Source: Candidatus Levilactobacillus faecigallinarum (lineage in GTDB: Bacteria > Bacillota > Bacilli > Lactobacillales > Lactobacillaceae). From it: 64,000 nucleotides of DNA. Both the position numbers and the translations under genes were made by a program. The stretch spans positions 1 through 64,000 of the forward strand of contig DXGJ01000009.1 in NCBI GenBank assembly GCA_019113985.1. The letters are read 5' to 3'. Numbering within the stretch: the first letter of the stretch is position 1; the number at the start of each line of letters is the position of its first letter. Positions 8,808 through 17,693 of the stretch are shown here, piece after piece. The notes beneath the pieces were generated by a model. The model had not been told where the DNA came from. It saw only the letters and a program-made list of their open reading frames with translations, and ran no database searches.

Positions 8808-10199
8808 ATGCAATCAAGTTTAAAGAAATCTCTATACTTAGGCTTAGCTGCATTAAGCTTTGGCGCCGTTGCAACGGTATCCACCACTGCTTCCGCTAAA
8901 TCTTATGCCACTGCTGGTGCCTATTCAACATTAACTACTGACGCAACGACTCGTAACGTTGAAGCCACTGGGACTAACGCACTCTACACCAAGCCAGGGA
9001 CTGTTAAGGGTGCCAAGGTGGTTGCTTCTAAGGCCACGATGGCAACGTTAGCTTCATCCAAGAAGTCCGCTAACTACTTCCGGGCTTACGGTGTGAAGAC
9101 CACGAACCGTGGTTCCGTTTACTACCGTGTTGTTTCAATGGATGGCAAGTACCGTGGTTACGTTTACGGTGGTAAGACTTCTGGCACCTTCGCTGGTGGT
9201 ATCAAGTCTGCTGACACGACCACGACGGCAACTACGCCAACTAAGACGACTGGTTACTACCTGAAGGATGTTACCAAGAACACCCTGTGGACGGCACCTA
9301 AATACACCCAATACAAGGCAAGCAAGGTTAGCCTGTACGGTGTAAGCTCAACTGACAAGTTTACGGTTGATTCCGCCGCTACTAAGACGCGTGAAGGCTC
9401 CCTGTACTATCACGTAACTGACGCGAACAACACCAAGATTAGTGGTTGGATCTACGCTGGTAAGGGATACGATGCTTCTGCAACGACCCAAGACTTGGGT
9501 GGCCTGTCATTGACCATGTCTGATGCTTCCGCAACCTCCGACAACAGTGTTAAGGTCGTTTACCGTGACGCAAGCAAGACGCAAGTAAGTACCGCTACTT
9601 GGATTACCTCTGCATCTGACACCAAGGCCGGTGCTACCGTCGCAACCACGGCCACTAACGCTGCCGGAACGACTTTAGCTGACTTCGTAACAAACTCACT
9701 GCCTTCTGGCTACGCTACTTCTGGCACGGTTGACACGAGCTCTGCAGAATACGGCAACACGGTTTATGTTGATGTTGTCTCTGCCGCAACTTCTAAGGTT
9801 CAGTTAGTTGCTGACACCGTTGACAACACGGCTTCGACTAGCGACAACGCTGTATCAAGCACGTTATCCGATGGCGCAAAGCTGTCCTCCAGTGATCTCT
9901 CCGCAACGTTAAGCGCTGCTGGTGTTAAGGCTTTGACTGGGACCAAGGGTGACACGATTGGCGCAACTAACTTGAGCACGATCTCTGACGCCTTTGGGAC
10001 TGCCAGCATCACTGGCACCAAGACTTACTACGCCGCTGACGGTACGGCTTACCACTACGAATTCACTTATGAACCAACGAACTTCACTAGTGATAACCGG
10101 ACGGCCACTTACGGTGACACGTTGACCGCTAGCTTTAAGGCTGTCTTGACTAAGGGTGCTCCTAGCGCATCTTCATCTGACACGACTTGGATTGCTTAA
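8808..10199 (+). CDS. S-layer protein precursor, L. brevis Slp type (second copy)
   Basis: The 463-residue precursor shares the signal peptide and N-terminal wall-binding region of the first copy almost residue for residue to about residue 145, then diverges into a different variable region. It contains [20 protein letters not shown] and [12 protein letters not shown], close to the best-known L. brevis SlpA sequence as I recall it. It ends in [11 protein letters not shown] without the long Ser/Thr tail of the first copy. The ATG at 8808 follows GAAGGAGAT (8791-8799). The two copies are in direct orientation about 5.9 kb apart. Confidence 0.93.
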   Translation: MQSSLKKSLYLGLAALSFGAVATVSTTASAKSYATAGAYSTLTTDATTRNVEATGTNALYTKPGTVKGAKVVASKATMATLASSKKSANYFRAYGVKTTNRGSVYYRVVSMDGKYRGYVYGGKTSGTFAGGIKSADTTTTATTPTKTTGYYLKDVTKNTLWTAPKYTQYKASKVSLYGVSSTDKFTVDSAATKTREGSLYYHVTDANNTKISGWIYAGKGYDASATTQDLGGLSLTMSDASATSDNSVKVVYRDASKTQVSTATWITSASDTKAGATVATTATNAAGTTLADFVTNSLPSGYATSGTVDTSSAEYGNTVYVDVVSAATSKVQLVADTVDNTASTSDNAVSSTLSDGAKLSSSDLSATLSAAGVKALTGTKGDTIGATNLSTISDAFGTASITGTKTYYAADGTAYHYEFTYEPTNFTSDNRTATYGDTLTASFKAVLTKGAPSASSSDTTWIA

Positions 10200-10224
10200 G
10201 GTAACTGTATAATTTAAAATGATG

Positions 10225-10264
10225 CAATTGGAATAGTGTTAGTTTTCCAATTGTATTATTTTTG
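10225..10264 (+). terminator. Terminator of the second S-layer gene
   Basis: CAATTGGAA (10225-10233) pairs with TTCCAATTG (10245-10253), followed by TATTATTTTT. Confidence 0.75.
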
Positions 10265-10313
10265 AAACGAACACACTATTTGCAGGTTTTGTAATTAAAA
10301 GGAGATGTAAACA

Positions 10314-10658
10314 ATGGTGTCAGTTGATGAAAGATTTGCTGCAATTTCTATTTTACTCAGGCTTCGGGATGCCGGGAATATAAAGATGAATTTATTTATC
10401 GATAGAAAAGTTGTTGCTAGTATGCACGGAAAGAAAATTGCTATGGCAGAGTGCAGAGTTAGAATTGTAGAAAATTCGTACGCAAATGGTTATGATATTA
10501 ATATTATGTGGGAAGATTCGAATGAGACAGCGGATTATAAAAATTTAGGCCTTTATCAGAACTATAATACCGCTTTCCAAAAAATTACTTATGATGAATC
10601 GACGGATTCTCTTATTATTTATGGTGAGAAAGGTATAACAATTAAAATTATGTTGTGA
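10314..10658 (+). CDS. Hypothetical protein, 114 aa
   Basis: I do not recognise this protein. It is soluble, without signal peptide or membrane segment, predicted mostly beta-strand, and AT-rich compared with its neighbours. A strong SD (AAAAGGAGA) precedes the ATG, which supports translation. It sits between the second S-layer gene and a small secreted protein, with no clear operon partner. Confidence 0.65.
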   Translation: MVSVDERFAAISILLRLRDAGNIKMNLFIDRKVVASMHGKKIAMAECRVRIVENSYANGYDINIMWEDSNETADYKNLGLYQNYNTAFQKITYDESTDSLIIYGEKGITIKIML

Positions 10659-10771
10659 GAATCAACTGTTGAAAATTCAAATTGATCAGTACCATTAAAG
10701 AAACCAAGTTTAACCAGTAACTCGTTATGGTACAATAAAACAGTTCGCGAAGATCGGTCTCTTCGTGAGTC

Positions 10772-10812
10772 ACTAAAAGTCACTTACCAGTCCCTGGTGG
10801 GTGGCTTTTTTA
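10772..10812 (+). terminator. Terminator downstream of the 114-aa gene
   Basis: AAAGTCAC...ACCAG pairs with TGGT...GTGGCTTT around a short loop and ends in a T-run. Confidence 0.7.
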
Positions 10813-10860
10813 GATGGCTGTGACGTATACTTAAACTATTAATTGTTAAGGAGACGATCC

Positions 10861-11280
10861 ATGATGAAAAAAACATTGTTAACCCTAGCGTCGGTAGTCT
10901 TATTAACGCCAATGCTCGGTGCCAGCGTGACTGCCAGTGCAGCTAGTTGGCACAACGGCACGCCCAAGGCCATGCGGGGGAAGTACCAAGCTAAAATTTA
11001 TCAACAATCCCAAGGCTTCGGGGATGAGTACCACATTACCGCCCATACATATATTTACCAGGCTTCAAACATGCCTCAAATGAAGGCAACCAAATTACGC
11101 TATAAAAAGATTAAGGCGCATACGTGGCGGCTGAAGGGGCATATTCATCAGAGTGGCATGCTACGGGCTGGCAAGCTCGACATGAAGATCTACCGCAAGG
11201 GCAAGTCGTTTGCAGCCGTTGAGTACGGGGATGCTTTTACGAAGCTCAACCGCGCAAAACGGGTTACAGCGTTTCACTAA
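10861..11280 (+). CDS. Small secreted protein, family shared with 15985
   Basis: The 139-residue precursor has a signal peptide (MMKKTLLTLASVVLLTPMLG) with likely cleavage after SAA near residue 28. The mature part is strongly basic and starts with a short block, GTPKAMRGKYQAK, that matches GTPTAIRGWWRTK in the secreted protein at 15985, so both belong to one family of small lactobacillus exported proteins of unknown function. I chose the ATG at 10861 because AAGGAGAC (10847-10854) precedes it. A terminator follows at 11298-11336. Confidence 0.82.
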   Translation: MMKKTLLTLASVVLLTPMLGASVTASAASWHNGTPKAMRGKYQAKIYQQSQGFGDEYHITAHTYIYQASNMPQMKATKLRYKKIKAHTWRLKGHIHQSGMLRAGKLDMKIYRKGKSFAAVEYGDAFTKLNRAKRVTAFH

Positions 11281-11297
11281 ACAAAACTAAAATAACA

Positions 11298-11336
11298 GAG
11301 AGCGTCATCGACCAATCCGGTTGATGACGCTCTTTT
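11298..11336 (+). terminator. Terminator of the small secreted protein gene
   Basis: GAGCGTCATC (11300-11309) pairs with GATGACGCTC (11323-11332), followed by TTTT. Confidence 0.8.
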
Positions 11337-11778
11337 GCAAATACGGAATCAATCATTTACTCCCCGGTGATAAAAAGTAAAAAATAAATTAAACGACGTT
11401 TTATACAGTTATGTAAAAATGCTCCGGTTAATAAATTGCCGCTTATCTAGCGATTAGTGGGGAATCTAGTAAGCAGCCCCAAATGGCTCCACTTAGTCAA
11501 CGAGTGAACTAATCAACATCAGCTTATTTTAGAGCGACTAAATGATTAATCGGGTATAAACATGTTTACAAATGCTTAAAAATGACTTAAACTGTATTTG
11601 TTACATAATTAGTTGAGTGTAACGACTGTGTGCGGCTGTAATGGTCTGTATCCTTGGAGGTTCTGCAAAGCGCGACACCTTTTTGCAAGTCTTGGGACGT
11701 GTAGCTCACAGTGTTAGTTCTTAAATGAACAGTGTTTTGGGTATTGATATTAGATAAAACAAAAGGGGTGCTTTATTT
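11337..11778. other. Long untranslated stretch before the WxL operon
   Basis: About 440 bases without a gene. It is AT-rich on the left. Near 11655-11690 a TGCAAA/TTTGCA pair could form a hairpin in a long leader. I could not place a convincing promoter. The WxL gene SD (AAAAGGGGTG) is at the right end. Confidence 0.5.
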
Positions 11779-12585
11779 ATGAACAAGAAGGTAAGCAGTA
11801 TCTTACTCGCCAGTGCATTGATGTTAGGGTCATTTGTACCGGTCGTTGCCAATGCGGATGGCTTAAGTGGGAAGACGCAAAGCGAAATTACGTTTGCTAA
11901 GCCAGACGCCAACATTGATCCAGTTGACCCAGAAAACCCAGGAACTACCGATCCAGGTAACCCTGGTGGGACTGAACCTGGTGGGGACTTAACGTTTATC
12001 TACGTTTCCCCTTCCATGAAGTTCGGGACGGCCGCAACAGAATCTGACGGCACGTTAACCAAGGATAGCGATGGCAAGTTGACCATCGGAACCATCAAAG
12101 ATGGTGGCCTGGTAAACGCTATCGAAACGACGGCCAATGCCAAGACCTACTATCCAGTTGTTACGACCCGTGACTTGGGTGCCACGAAGGACAACCCAAA
12201 CCTGGTTACCGAAGTTTCTGATACTCGTGGGACCAACGCCGGTTGGACTATCAGTGTTTCCGCTGACGCCATGGTTAGTGGCTCTAACTCCTTGGAAGGT
12301 GCTACCTTGAGTTTAGGTGGTTCAACGGCCACCATCAAGAACTCCGCTAAGACGGATGGTACCGATGCAGGGATTACTGGTAAAGACCAACAGATTACCT
12401 TACCCGGCACGGGGGCTTCTAGCTCTGCCACCATCTACTCAGCTAAGCCTGAATCTGGTGTCCTGAACACGGCCTTCCAATTAGCACCAGAAAACATTAA
12501 ATTAAGCAATATTCCTGCAAACGTTAAGGCCGGGACTTACTCCGGTAACGTTAACTGGACGTTAAGCGATACGCCAGGTGCATAG
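11779..12585 (+). CDS. WxL-domain cell-surface protein (first of operon)
   Basis: The 268-residue precursor has a signal peptide (MNKKVSSILLASALMLGSFV, cleavage near ANA-DG), a Pro/Gly/Asp/Glu spacer around residues 50-72 and a C-terminal WxL domain. The two hallmark sites are visible: GWTISV near residue 158 and NWTLSDTP at the C-terminus. WxL domains bind peptidoglycan non-covalently. It is the first gene of a WxL cluster with a DUF916/DUF3324 protein, an LPxTG protein and a second WxL protein, the standard set for a surface complex. A partial terminator at 12603-12638 may lower expression of the later genes relative to this one. Confidence 0.93.
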   Translation: MNKKVSSILLASALMLGSFVPVVANADGLSGKTQSEITFAKPDANIDPVDPENPGTTDPGNPGGTEPGGDLTFIYVSPSMKFGTAATESDGTLTKDSDGKLTIGTIKDGGLVNAIETTANAKTYYPVVTTRDLGATKDNPNLVTEVSDTRGTNAGWTISVSADAMVSGSNSLEGATLSLGGSTATIKNSAKTDGTDAGITGKDQQITLPGTGASSSATIYSAKPESGVLNTAFQLAPENIKLSNIPANVKAGTYSGNVNWTLSDTPGA

Positions 12586-12602
12586 GAATCTTTATGGTGG
12601 GG

Positions 12603-12638
12603 AAGGTGTTCATTCTGTATAAAATGAGCGCCTTTTTC
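12603..12638 (+). terminator. Intra-operon terminator/attenuator after the first WxL gene
   Basis: A 10-bp stem with G-T pairs (12603-12612 with 12624-12633) ends in five T residues, 18 bases after the first WxL stop. Confidence 0.65.
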
Positions 12639-12694
12639 GCTTTACATATTCGGTGTATGATTGCCGTAGAATCTATTTTGTAGTCAGGGGTGTC

Positions 12695-13753
12695 ATGATG
12701 CGAGGATTGGGAAAGTTTCAAGTTATCTTTTTGATGGTTATCGGTGTCGTTCTAGGGTGGGGAACGTCGGTGTCGGCACAGGCAGCGGCTAATGATATTG
12801 GGTATAGTGTTGCGGCTAAACTACCCAAGAATCAGATGAATAAGAAAAATTCGTTTTTTGACTTGAGAATGAAGTCCCAGCAACAAGAACAGCTACAAGT
12901 TCGCGTTTACAACCTCACGAATCAGGACATTCAGGTCGAATCAGCCATTCACACGGCGTGGACTAGCGAGAACGGAGCCATCGAGTACGTGACACCAACG
13001 AAGTCCTACGATGCCTCGCTTCGCTACAAGATGAGTGATATTAGTAAAATTCAGGGTAAAAAGACCCTTACGATTCCTGCCAAGGGGTCCAAGTTGGTGA
13101 CTGCCAACGTTAAGATGCCCAAGACTACGTTTAACGGCGTAATTCTAGGTGGCTGGTACTTCAAACGTGTCGATAGTAAGGTCACGGGAACGGTCAAGGG
13201 TGCTGGTAACATGCGGAACCAGTATTCTTACGTCATTGGCATGAAGTACACCATGGGCAAGGTTCCTTACCCGGCGATGAGCCTGGGGAAGGTCTCTGCT
13301 GGTCTGGATAATGCTCACCGTGGGGTTGTTGCGAACCTGCGCAACACCTCGGCTGTGATTATCCCGAACCTAACCACGAACACCACCATTACCAATCGGG
13401 ATGGTGGGAGCGTGGTCAAACACGAAAAGAAAGAAAACGTGCAAATGGCGCCAAACACGACGTTCAAATACACGTTACGTTATGGGAAAACGGAACTGAA
13501 GGCGGGCAACTACCATCTGCATATGGTTGCCAAGAATACCGATCGAAGCTGGACGTTTGACCGGGACTTTACAATCACCAAGGCTCAAGCCGATAAGTAT
13601 AATCAGGCGACGGTCGAAAATTCCGGCATTAACATTTGGTTGTTGGTCGCATTAGGCGCCTTGGGTATGCTGTTACTGATTCTGTTAATTCTGCTGGTTA
13701 TTTACCTGATTCGGCGGAAGCGGCGGGAAAATGACGATAAAGATGAGGATTAG
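12695..13753 (+). CDS. DUF916/DUF3324 WxL-locus membrane-anchored protein
   Basis: The 352-residue protein has a signal peptide, two beta-sandwich domains (DUF916 about residues 35-160, with YSVAAKLPKNQ and FFDLRM; DUF3324 about 165-300, with GVILGGWYF), then a membrane span (LLVALGALGMLLLILLILL) and a basic cytosolic tail. Family members interact with WxL proteins and can bind host or peptidoglycan ligands. Two adjacent ATGs exist (12695 and 12698) behind AGGGG; the second has slightly better spacing. Operon position is typical. Confidence 0.92.
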   Translation: MMRGLGKFQVIFLMVIGVVLGWGTSVSAQAAANDIGYSVAAKLPKNQMNKKNSFFDLRMKSQQQEQLQVRVYNLTNQDIQVESAIHTAWTSENGAIEYVTPTKSYDASLRYKMSDISKIQGKKTLTIPAKGSKLVTANVKMPKTTFNGVILGGWYFKRVDSKVTGTVKGAGNMRNQYSYVIGMKYTMGKVPYPAMSLGKVSAGLDNAHRGVVANLRNTSAVIIPNLTTNTTITNRDGGSVVKHEKKENVQMAPNTTFKYTLRYGKTELKAGNYHLHMVAKNTDRSWTFDRDFTITKAQADKYNQATVENSGINIWLLVALGALGMLLLILLILLVIYLIRRKRRENDDKDED

Positions 13754-13773
13754 ATAAAAAGGGGGCGTTGAGC

Positions 13774-14229
13774 ATGCAACGGTGGTTCCAGAGAGTATTG
13801 ATTGTTTTGGCAACACTTAGTTTGGGAATCGGCGTTGGTAGTTCGGCGCTCGCAGCAACAACGACAAGTGATGGTCATACCACGGCGGGAATTACCTTTG
13901 AGGGGAACCCTAGTAGCAATTCCAGCTCGGCGGGTTCTGATTCCGTAAATCCGGGGGGAGCAGGGGATGGCACGACGGATAATAGTGTTGCTATTCCGAA
14001 CGGCAAGACGCCGACGGGTTCCAAGGGTGACCGGATAACTGGCAAGCCCGCACAGACGCTGGGAAAGACCATTCATAAAACGGCGGCAGATCTCTTATCG
14101 GGTCGTTTACCCCAAACGGGCGAGACACAGTCTGTGTTGATTGGTCTAGTGGGAATTTTATTATTACTGGTGATTATTTTAGCGACCGTCGTTATTCGAC
14201 AGGCACGACTACTACGAGAGAGGGAGTGA
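13774..14229 (+). CDS. Small LPxTG-anchored WxL-locus protein
   Basis: The 151-residue precursor has a signal peptide (cleavage near ALA-ATT), a low-complexity Ser/Gly/Asn region, and a sortase signal LPQTG followed by a hydrophobic span (VLIGLVGILLLLVIILATVV) and a charged tail. Sortase A would link it to peptidoglycan. I chose the ATG at 13774, eight bases after GGGGG, over a TTG two codons earlier. Such small LPxTG proteins are regular members of WxL clusters. Confidence 0.9.
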   Translation: MQRWFQRVLIVLATLSLGIGVGSSALAATTTSDGHTTAGITFEGNPSSNSSSAGSDSVNPGGAGDGTTDNSVAIPNGKTPTGSKGDRITGKPAQTLGKTIHKTAADLLSGRLPQTGETQSVLIGLVGILLLLVIILATVVIRQARLLRERE

Positions 14230-14235
14230 GTCTTG

Positions 14236-15891
14236 ATGGCGTTAGCGCGTAGAAAATTCGTCTTATGGCTCAGTCTTATCTTGGTAACCGTAATGGGAGC
14301 CTTAGTTGTCGGAAATCAGCCTGCGCATGCGGCAACGTTACCGACGGGGGCAGGCTATGTTAATACTAATACGACCTACTATGGGACCCCTCAGACTGGT
14401 AAGGAATTGGTCCCGTCTACCGGGACGGCAAGTGGGACGCTACCGGCTCAGGTGCCAACAGTGACGGTTGCGGCTAATAACTTGTCCAGCAATAATCGAA
14501 TTACCTATAAAACGACTAAGATTTATTTGATTTTTTCGGGAACGATTGCGATGGCGACCACGGGAACCACTACTATGACGAGTGTTGTTCCAACGGTCTT
14601 TAATAATAAAGGTGAAGAACAGGCAACGAAAACGCCATCGGATTTGGCACCAAGTTCGACAAAATCAATTAGATTTTCGAACACAACGGTTTATGAAGTC
14701 GATGTAAACTTCACGAGTCTAGAAGACTTTCGGTTAAACATGCCACTGTATTATGGCTTAGCGGTTAAAAGTAGTAATGGTACGAAGGCTAATATGCTGG
14801 GGCTTGGGGAAAGCCTTCTCGATAACACGATTAATAATACATGGTTAGCTAATGGCCCGTTTACGCTCAATGCAACTTACAGTGGTAAGCCTACGGTGTA
14901 CGGAACCAGTGCGTTACGTGCGGATGATACGTCTGTGAGCGGTAAGTTGGGATATCCGGGTCTGCATGTCTGGTTGCCCTTGACAGACAGTGATGGCACC
15001 TTACGGGTTTATACCAGTACGATAGCAGAAGATGGGACTTTTACCATTGAAGTGGGGAAAGAACTAGGGCTATTAACGGCTAAAAAGAACATCACGGTAT
15101 TTGAAGGAAATGACATGGGGGATGAAACTTTTGTTGGGGGAAGTTTAATGCCCGTTTTAAAGATTACAGCAACCAATCCTGATTTAAGCGTTTATCCCGA
15201 TAGCTTATCCGACAACATTACAGGCAAGTCAGATGAACAAGTACTGGCCTGGATTGTACAAGAAGCAGGTGTCTCTGTAACGAGGCTCGGAACGACAGTT
15301 GATAATGCCGATGTTACCTATTCGGTGGACAAGACGAACTTAGCTAATGCGCTTTCAGGATTAGGCGATGGCGAGAGCTTGTCGCTGGAGATTAATGCTA
15401 AAGACAATACGGGCGCTATAACGGATGGTGGTGGGCAGACCATTACCATCACAAAGCATGATGGGACGTTAAGTTTCGGAACCATCAATGATTTGAATTT
15501 TGGTAGCCAGGTCATTCCTGCCCAGACAACCATGTTTTCACCAGTTGATCCGGGAGTTACGATCGATGATACGCGGGCGGCGGGGTCTGCCTGGTACGTA
15601 ACCGCGAATGCATCACCCCTGACTGATGGTAACGGGCATGCCGTTAGCGGCGGTCTAGTGTATGTTGGGACAAATGGCACCAAGCAACCAATGACCAATC
15701 AAGCGGTGCAAGTGGCTAGTGGAACCCGGGCCAAGGGCGTTAATTCGGTGGATGCGGCCAGTGGATGGTCGAAGAGTGACAGTCAGAAGCAGACGGGAAT
15801 TTACCTGGATGCGAATGCAAACACCTACACAGGAGAGCAATCCACGAATTATACGGGGACGGTCACCTGGACGTTGTCAAACACACCATAA
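14236..15891 (+). CDS. WxL-domain cell-surface protein (second of operon)
   Basis: The 551-residue precursor has a signal peptide (cleavage near AHA-ATL), a long N-terminal region of beta-sandwich character (Ig-like stretch about residues 215-310) and a C-terminal WxL domain from ~400, with AWYVTAN as the first Trp site and VTWTLSNTP at the end. The start is the ATG at 14236 behind GGGAG, six bases after the LPxTG gene stop, so they are co-transcribed. The long N-terminal part is likely the functional module presented by the WxL complex; its ligand is unknown. Confidence 0.92.
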   Translation: MALARRKFVLWLSLILVTVMGALVVGNQPAHAATLPTGAGYVNTNTTYYGTPQTGKELVPSTGTASGTLPAQVPTVTVAANNLSSNNRITYKTTKIYLIFSGTIAMATTGTTTMTSVVPTVFNNKGEEQATKTPSDLAPSSTKSIRFSNTTVYEVDVNFTSLEDFRLNMPLYYGLAVKSSNGTKANMLGLGESLLDNTINNTWLANGPFTLNATYSGKPTVYGTSALRADDTSVSGKLGYPGLHVWLPLTDSDGTLRVYTSTIAEDGTFTIEVGKELGLLTAKKNITVFEGNDMGDETFVGGSLMPVLKITATNPDLSVYPDSLSDNITGKSDEQVLAWIVQEAGVSVTRLGTTVDNADVTYSVDKTNLANALSGLGDGESLSLEINAKDNTGAITDGGGQTITITKHDGTLSFGTINDLNFGSQVIPAQTTMFSPVDPGVTIDDTRAAGSAWYVTANASPLTDGNGHAVSGGLVYVGTNGTKQPMTNQAVQVASGTRAKGVNSVDAASGWSKSDSQKQTGIYLDANANTYTGEQSTNYTGTVTWTLSNTP

Positions 15892-15900
15892 GGTAAATAT

Positions 15901-15945
15901 AAAAGCGTTACGGATTTTGAGAAAGTAAGTGCCGTAACGCTTTTT
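15901..15945 (+). terminator. Terminator of the WxL operon
   Basis: AAAGCGTTACGG (15902-15913) pairs with CCGTAACGCTTT, followed by T residues. Confidence 0.85.
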
Positions 15946-15984
15946 AATGCCGAAATTTATTTTATTGAAGGAGCAATTGGGGAA

Positions 15985-16470
15985 ATGAAAAAGTTGATTC
16001 AGGGGATTTTAGTTGGTAGCACGTTGTTATTTGGGTTGTGGCTTGGTGGTATGTCACAATCGGCATCAGCTGCCACCATTCACACTGGTACGCCGACAGC
16101 CATTCGGGGATGGTGGCGTACCAAAATGACCAAAGAGACGTATTATATTGGGAACGAGAAACACCATATTTGGGATTATCAGACGCTACAGATTACCAAA
16201 AAGCATGTTTGGGGCATGAATGAGGATGGCAAAACGTTCAAGATTCGAAATGTTGCATATCAGGTTAGTAAGTATCATGGTATCAAAGTCTATACTTTAT
16301 TGGGGACGCACACAAAGCATCGTAAGCAAGTGTTTGCGGCGGATTATGACCGTATTGGGGACATACTGCTCTCGGTCAATATCGACGTTAAGAAGCAAAG
16401 TATCGGCAAGCCAGTCACCTGGTATCCGTTTAGTGGACGAATTTCGCGGACAACGCTATATCCTTATTAG
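15985..16470 (+). CDS. Small secreted protein, family shared with 10861
   Basis: The 161-residue precursor has a signal peptide (MKKLIQGILVGSTLLFGLWL, cleavage near ASA-ATI). The mature start GTPTAIRGWWRTKM corresponds to GTPKAMRGKYQAKI in the protein at 10861, and both continue with a basic, aromatic beta-rich domain. Function is unknown. It lies right after the WxL operon terminator and is probably transcribed alone. SD: GAAGGAG (15968-15974), somewhat far from the ATG. Confidence 0.8.
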   Translation: MKKLIQGILVGSTLLFGLWLGGMSQSASAATIHTGTPTAIRGWWRTKMTKETYYIGNEKHHIWDYQTLQITKKHVWGMNEDGKTFKIRNVAYQVSKYHGIKVYTLLGTHTKHRKQVFAADYDRIGDILLSVNIDVKKQSIGKPVTWYPFSGRISRTTLYPY

Positions 16471-16486
16471 TCTTACCCATTTATGG

Positions 16487-16625
16487 TATAGTTAATAGCG
16501 TGAGATTCCCGCAGTCTTGCGAACAATTCAAAGAGCCGTGATTACCGTGTGAAGGTGAACATGACTGATATGGTTAGACAAAAATCCTCAGCGACCGCTT
16601 TGCCACGGTTACTGAGGATTTTTGT
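16487..16625 (+). ncRNA. Possible short transcript with extended -10 and terminator
   Basis: TGGTATAGT ending at 16492 is an extended -10 element, and 100 bases on AAAAATCCTCAG (16590-16601) pairs with CTGAGGATTTTT. The 110-nt product would overlap a 22-codon frame at 16561. The hairpin is bidirectional and may simply end the gene at 16692 on the other strand, so a small RNA is only a possibility. Confidence 0.3.
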
Positions 16626-16691
16626 TTAAGTCAGTACATAAGTGTTGTGAGGCAACAGCGTGATAGACGGCCGTATAACGACACGACAGCG

Positions 16692-17354
16692 TTATTTCAG
16701 CCACTTACAGACCTGTTGGTAGTCACGCTCACTAGATGCTTTGGCGGCCGCGTGTAGGGCTCGAACGATGTCCTGCGCGTGGGTGAATACCGTCAAATCG
16801 TCAACGGCAAACAGACGCTTGAGCCAGGCTACCAAGTCTTCGGAGAGCGGTAACTGGCCAGATTCCATTTGCCAATACAATAAGTCAGGTAGATCCAGGG
16901 AGTCCGCGAATTGGCTGACCGAGCTGTCGTCAAGCATGCGAACGGCGTGCAAGACGTCCCCTAGCTGATAGGTGGCCTGAGGGTCGAACCAGGGCTGCGG
17001 CATCCGCCGCGCAACTAGCGCACTATCCGGCCAAGCGAGGGCTTCGCAGCGTTGCCGCCATGCCTCGTGGGTCTGATTAGTTGCGTGGAGGGCACCAATC
17101 TCTGCGTCCAGGTCCGGTGAGGCTTGAAAGCGAACGAAATCGCTCATTTCCAAGTCATAAGTGACCATGATCAAACGAATCATGAAGCGCCAACGCTCGG
17201 ACTTGGGGACCACCACGGCCGTTTGTTCCAGCTGACGGTAAAACCAGGGAGAAATCCCAGTCCATTCCAAGTCTGCAGCGAGTGTTGCCAAGTCATCATG
17301 ATAAAAATAGGTCCGTAGCGTGGTTAAGACTGCGCCCACCGTATGCCGTTTCAT
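16692..17354 (-). CDS. Tandem XRE-like HTH regulator, degenerate
   Basis: The 220-residue soluble protein appears to carry two XRE-type helix-turn-helix domains. The N-terminal one has TVGAVLTTLRTYFYHDDLATL then YRQLEQ; the one at about 130-185 has LGDVLHAVRMLDDSSVSQFADSLDL then YWQMESGQLPLSEDL. The pattern G-x-x-L-x-x-x-R, A-x-x-L, W-x-x-x-E-x-G is that of XRE proteins. Function and targets are unknown. ATG 17354 lies eight bases after GGAGG; a GTG one codon earlier is possible. Confidence 0.65.
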   Translation of the reverse strand: MKRHTVGAVLTTLRTYFYHDDLATLAADLEWTGISPWFYRQLEQTAVVVPKSERWRFMIRLIMVTYDLEMSDFVRFQASPDLDAEIGALHATNQTHEAWRQRCEALAWPDSALVARRMPQPWFDPQATYQLGDVLHAVRMLDDSSVSQFADSLDLPDLLYWQMESGQLPLSEDLVAWLKRLFAVDDLTVFTHAQDIVRALHAAAKASSERDYQQVCKWLK

Positions 17355-17693
17355 CACCCATTCCTCCCTTTAGCTCTTAGCACGTCCTAGCATAACAAAT
17401 ACCGTGTACTGTTTCATGGGAACTCAATAAGAGTTTAGAGAGAATTACGAATGAACTCTATATTAAAATATTTATAGTTCGTGAACTGATTTAAAATAAA
17501 TCTTATGTAAAATGATGTAACCCCAACAATTTCAAGGCCTAATCAGATTACATTTTCAACACCGAATGAGCTAATATCTTACCATTGTTCGTTGTTTATG
17601 GTATTGTACGTTGTGGTAAAGATAACTACTAATCTAGTTAATTGCCATCACACTGGGGACTCCCGCAGTCCAAAAATTTAGGAGGAATTTCTA
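17355..17693. other. AT-rich divergent intergenic stretch
   Basis: This gap separates the XRE-like gene from the ComK-like gene. On the plus strand an extended -10 (TGGTATTGT, near 17598-17608) could drive the ComK-like gene, giving a leader of about 85 bases ending in AGGAGGAA. No further gene is seen. Confidence 0.45.
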
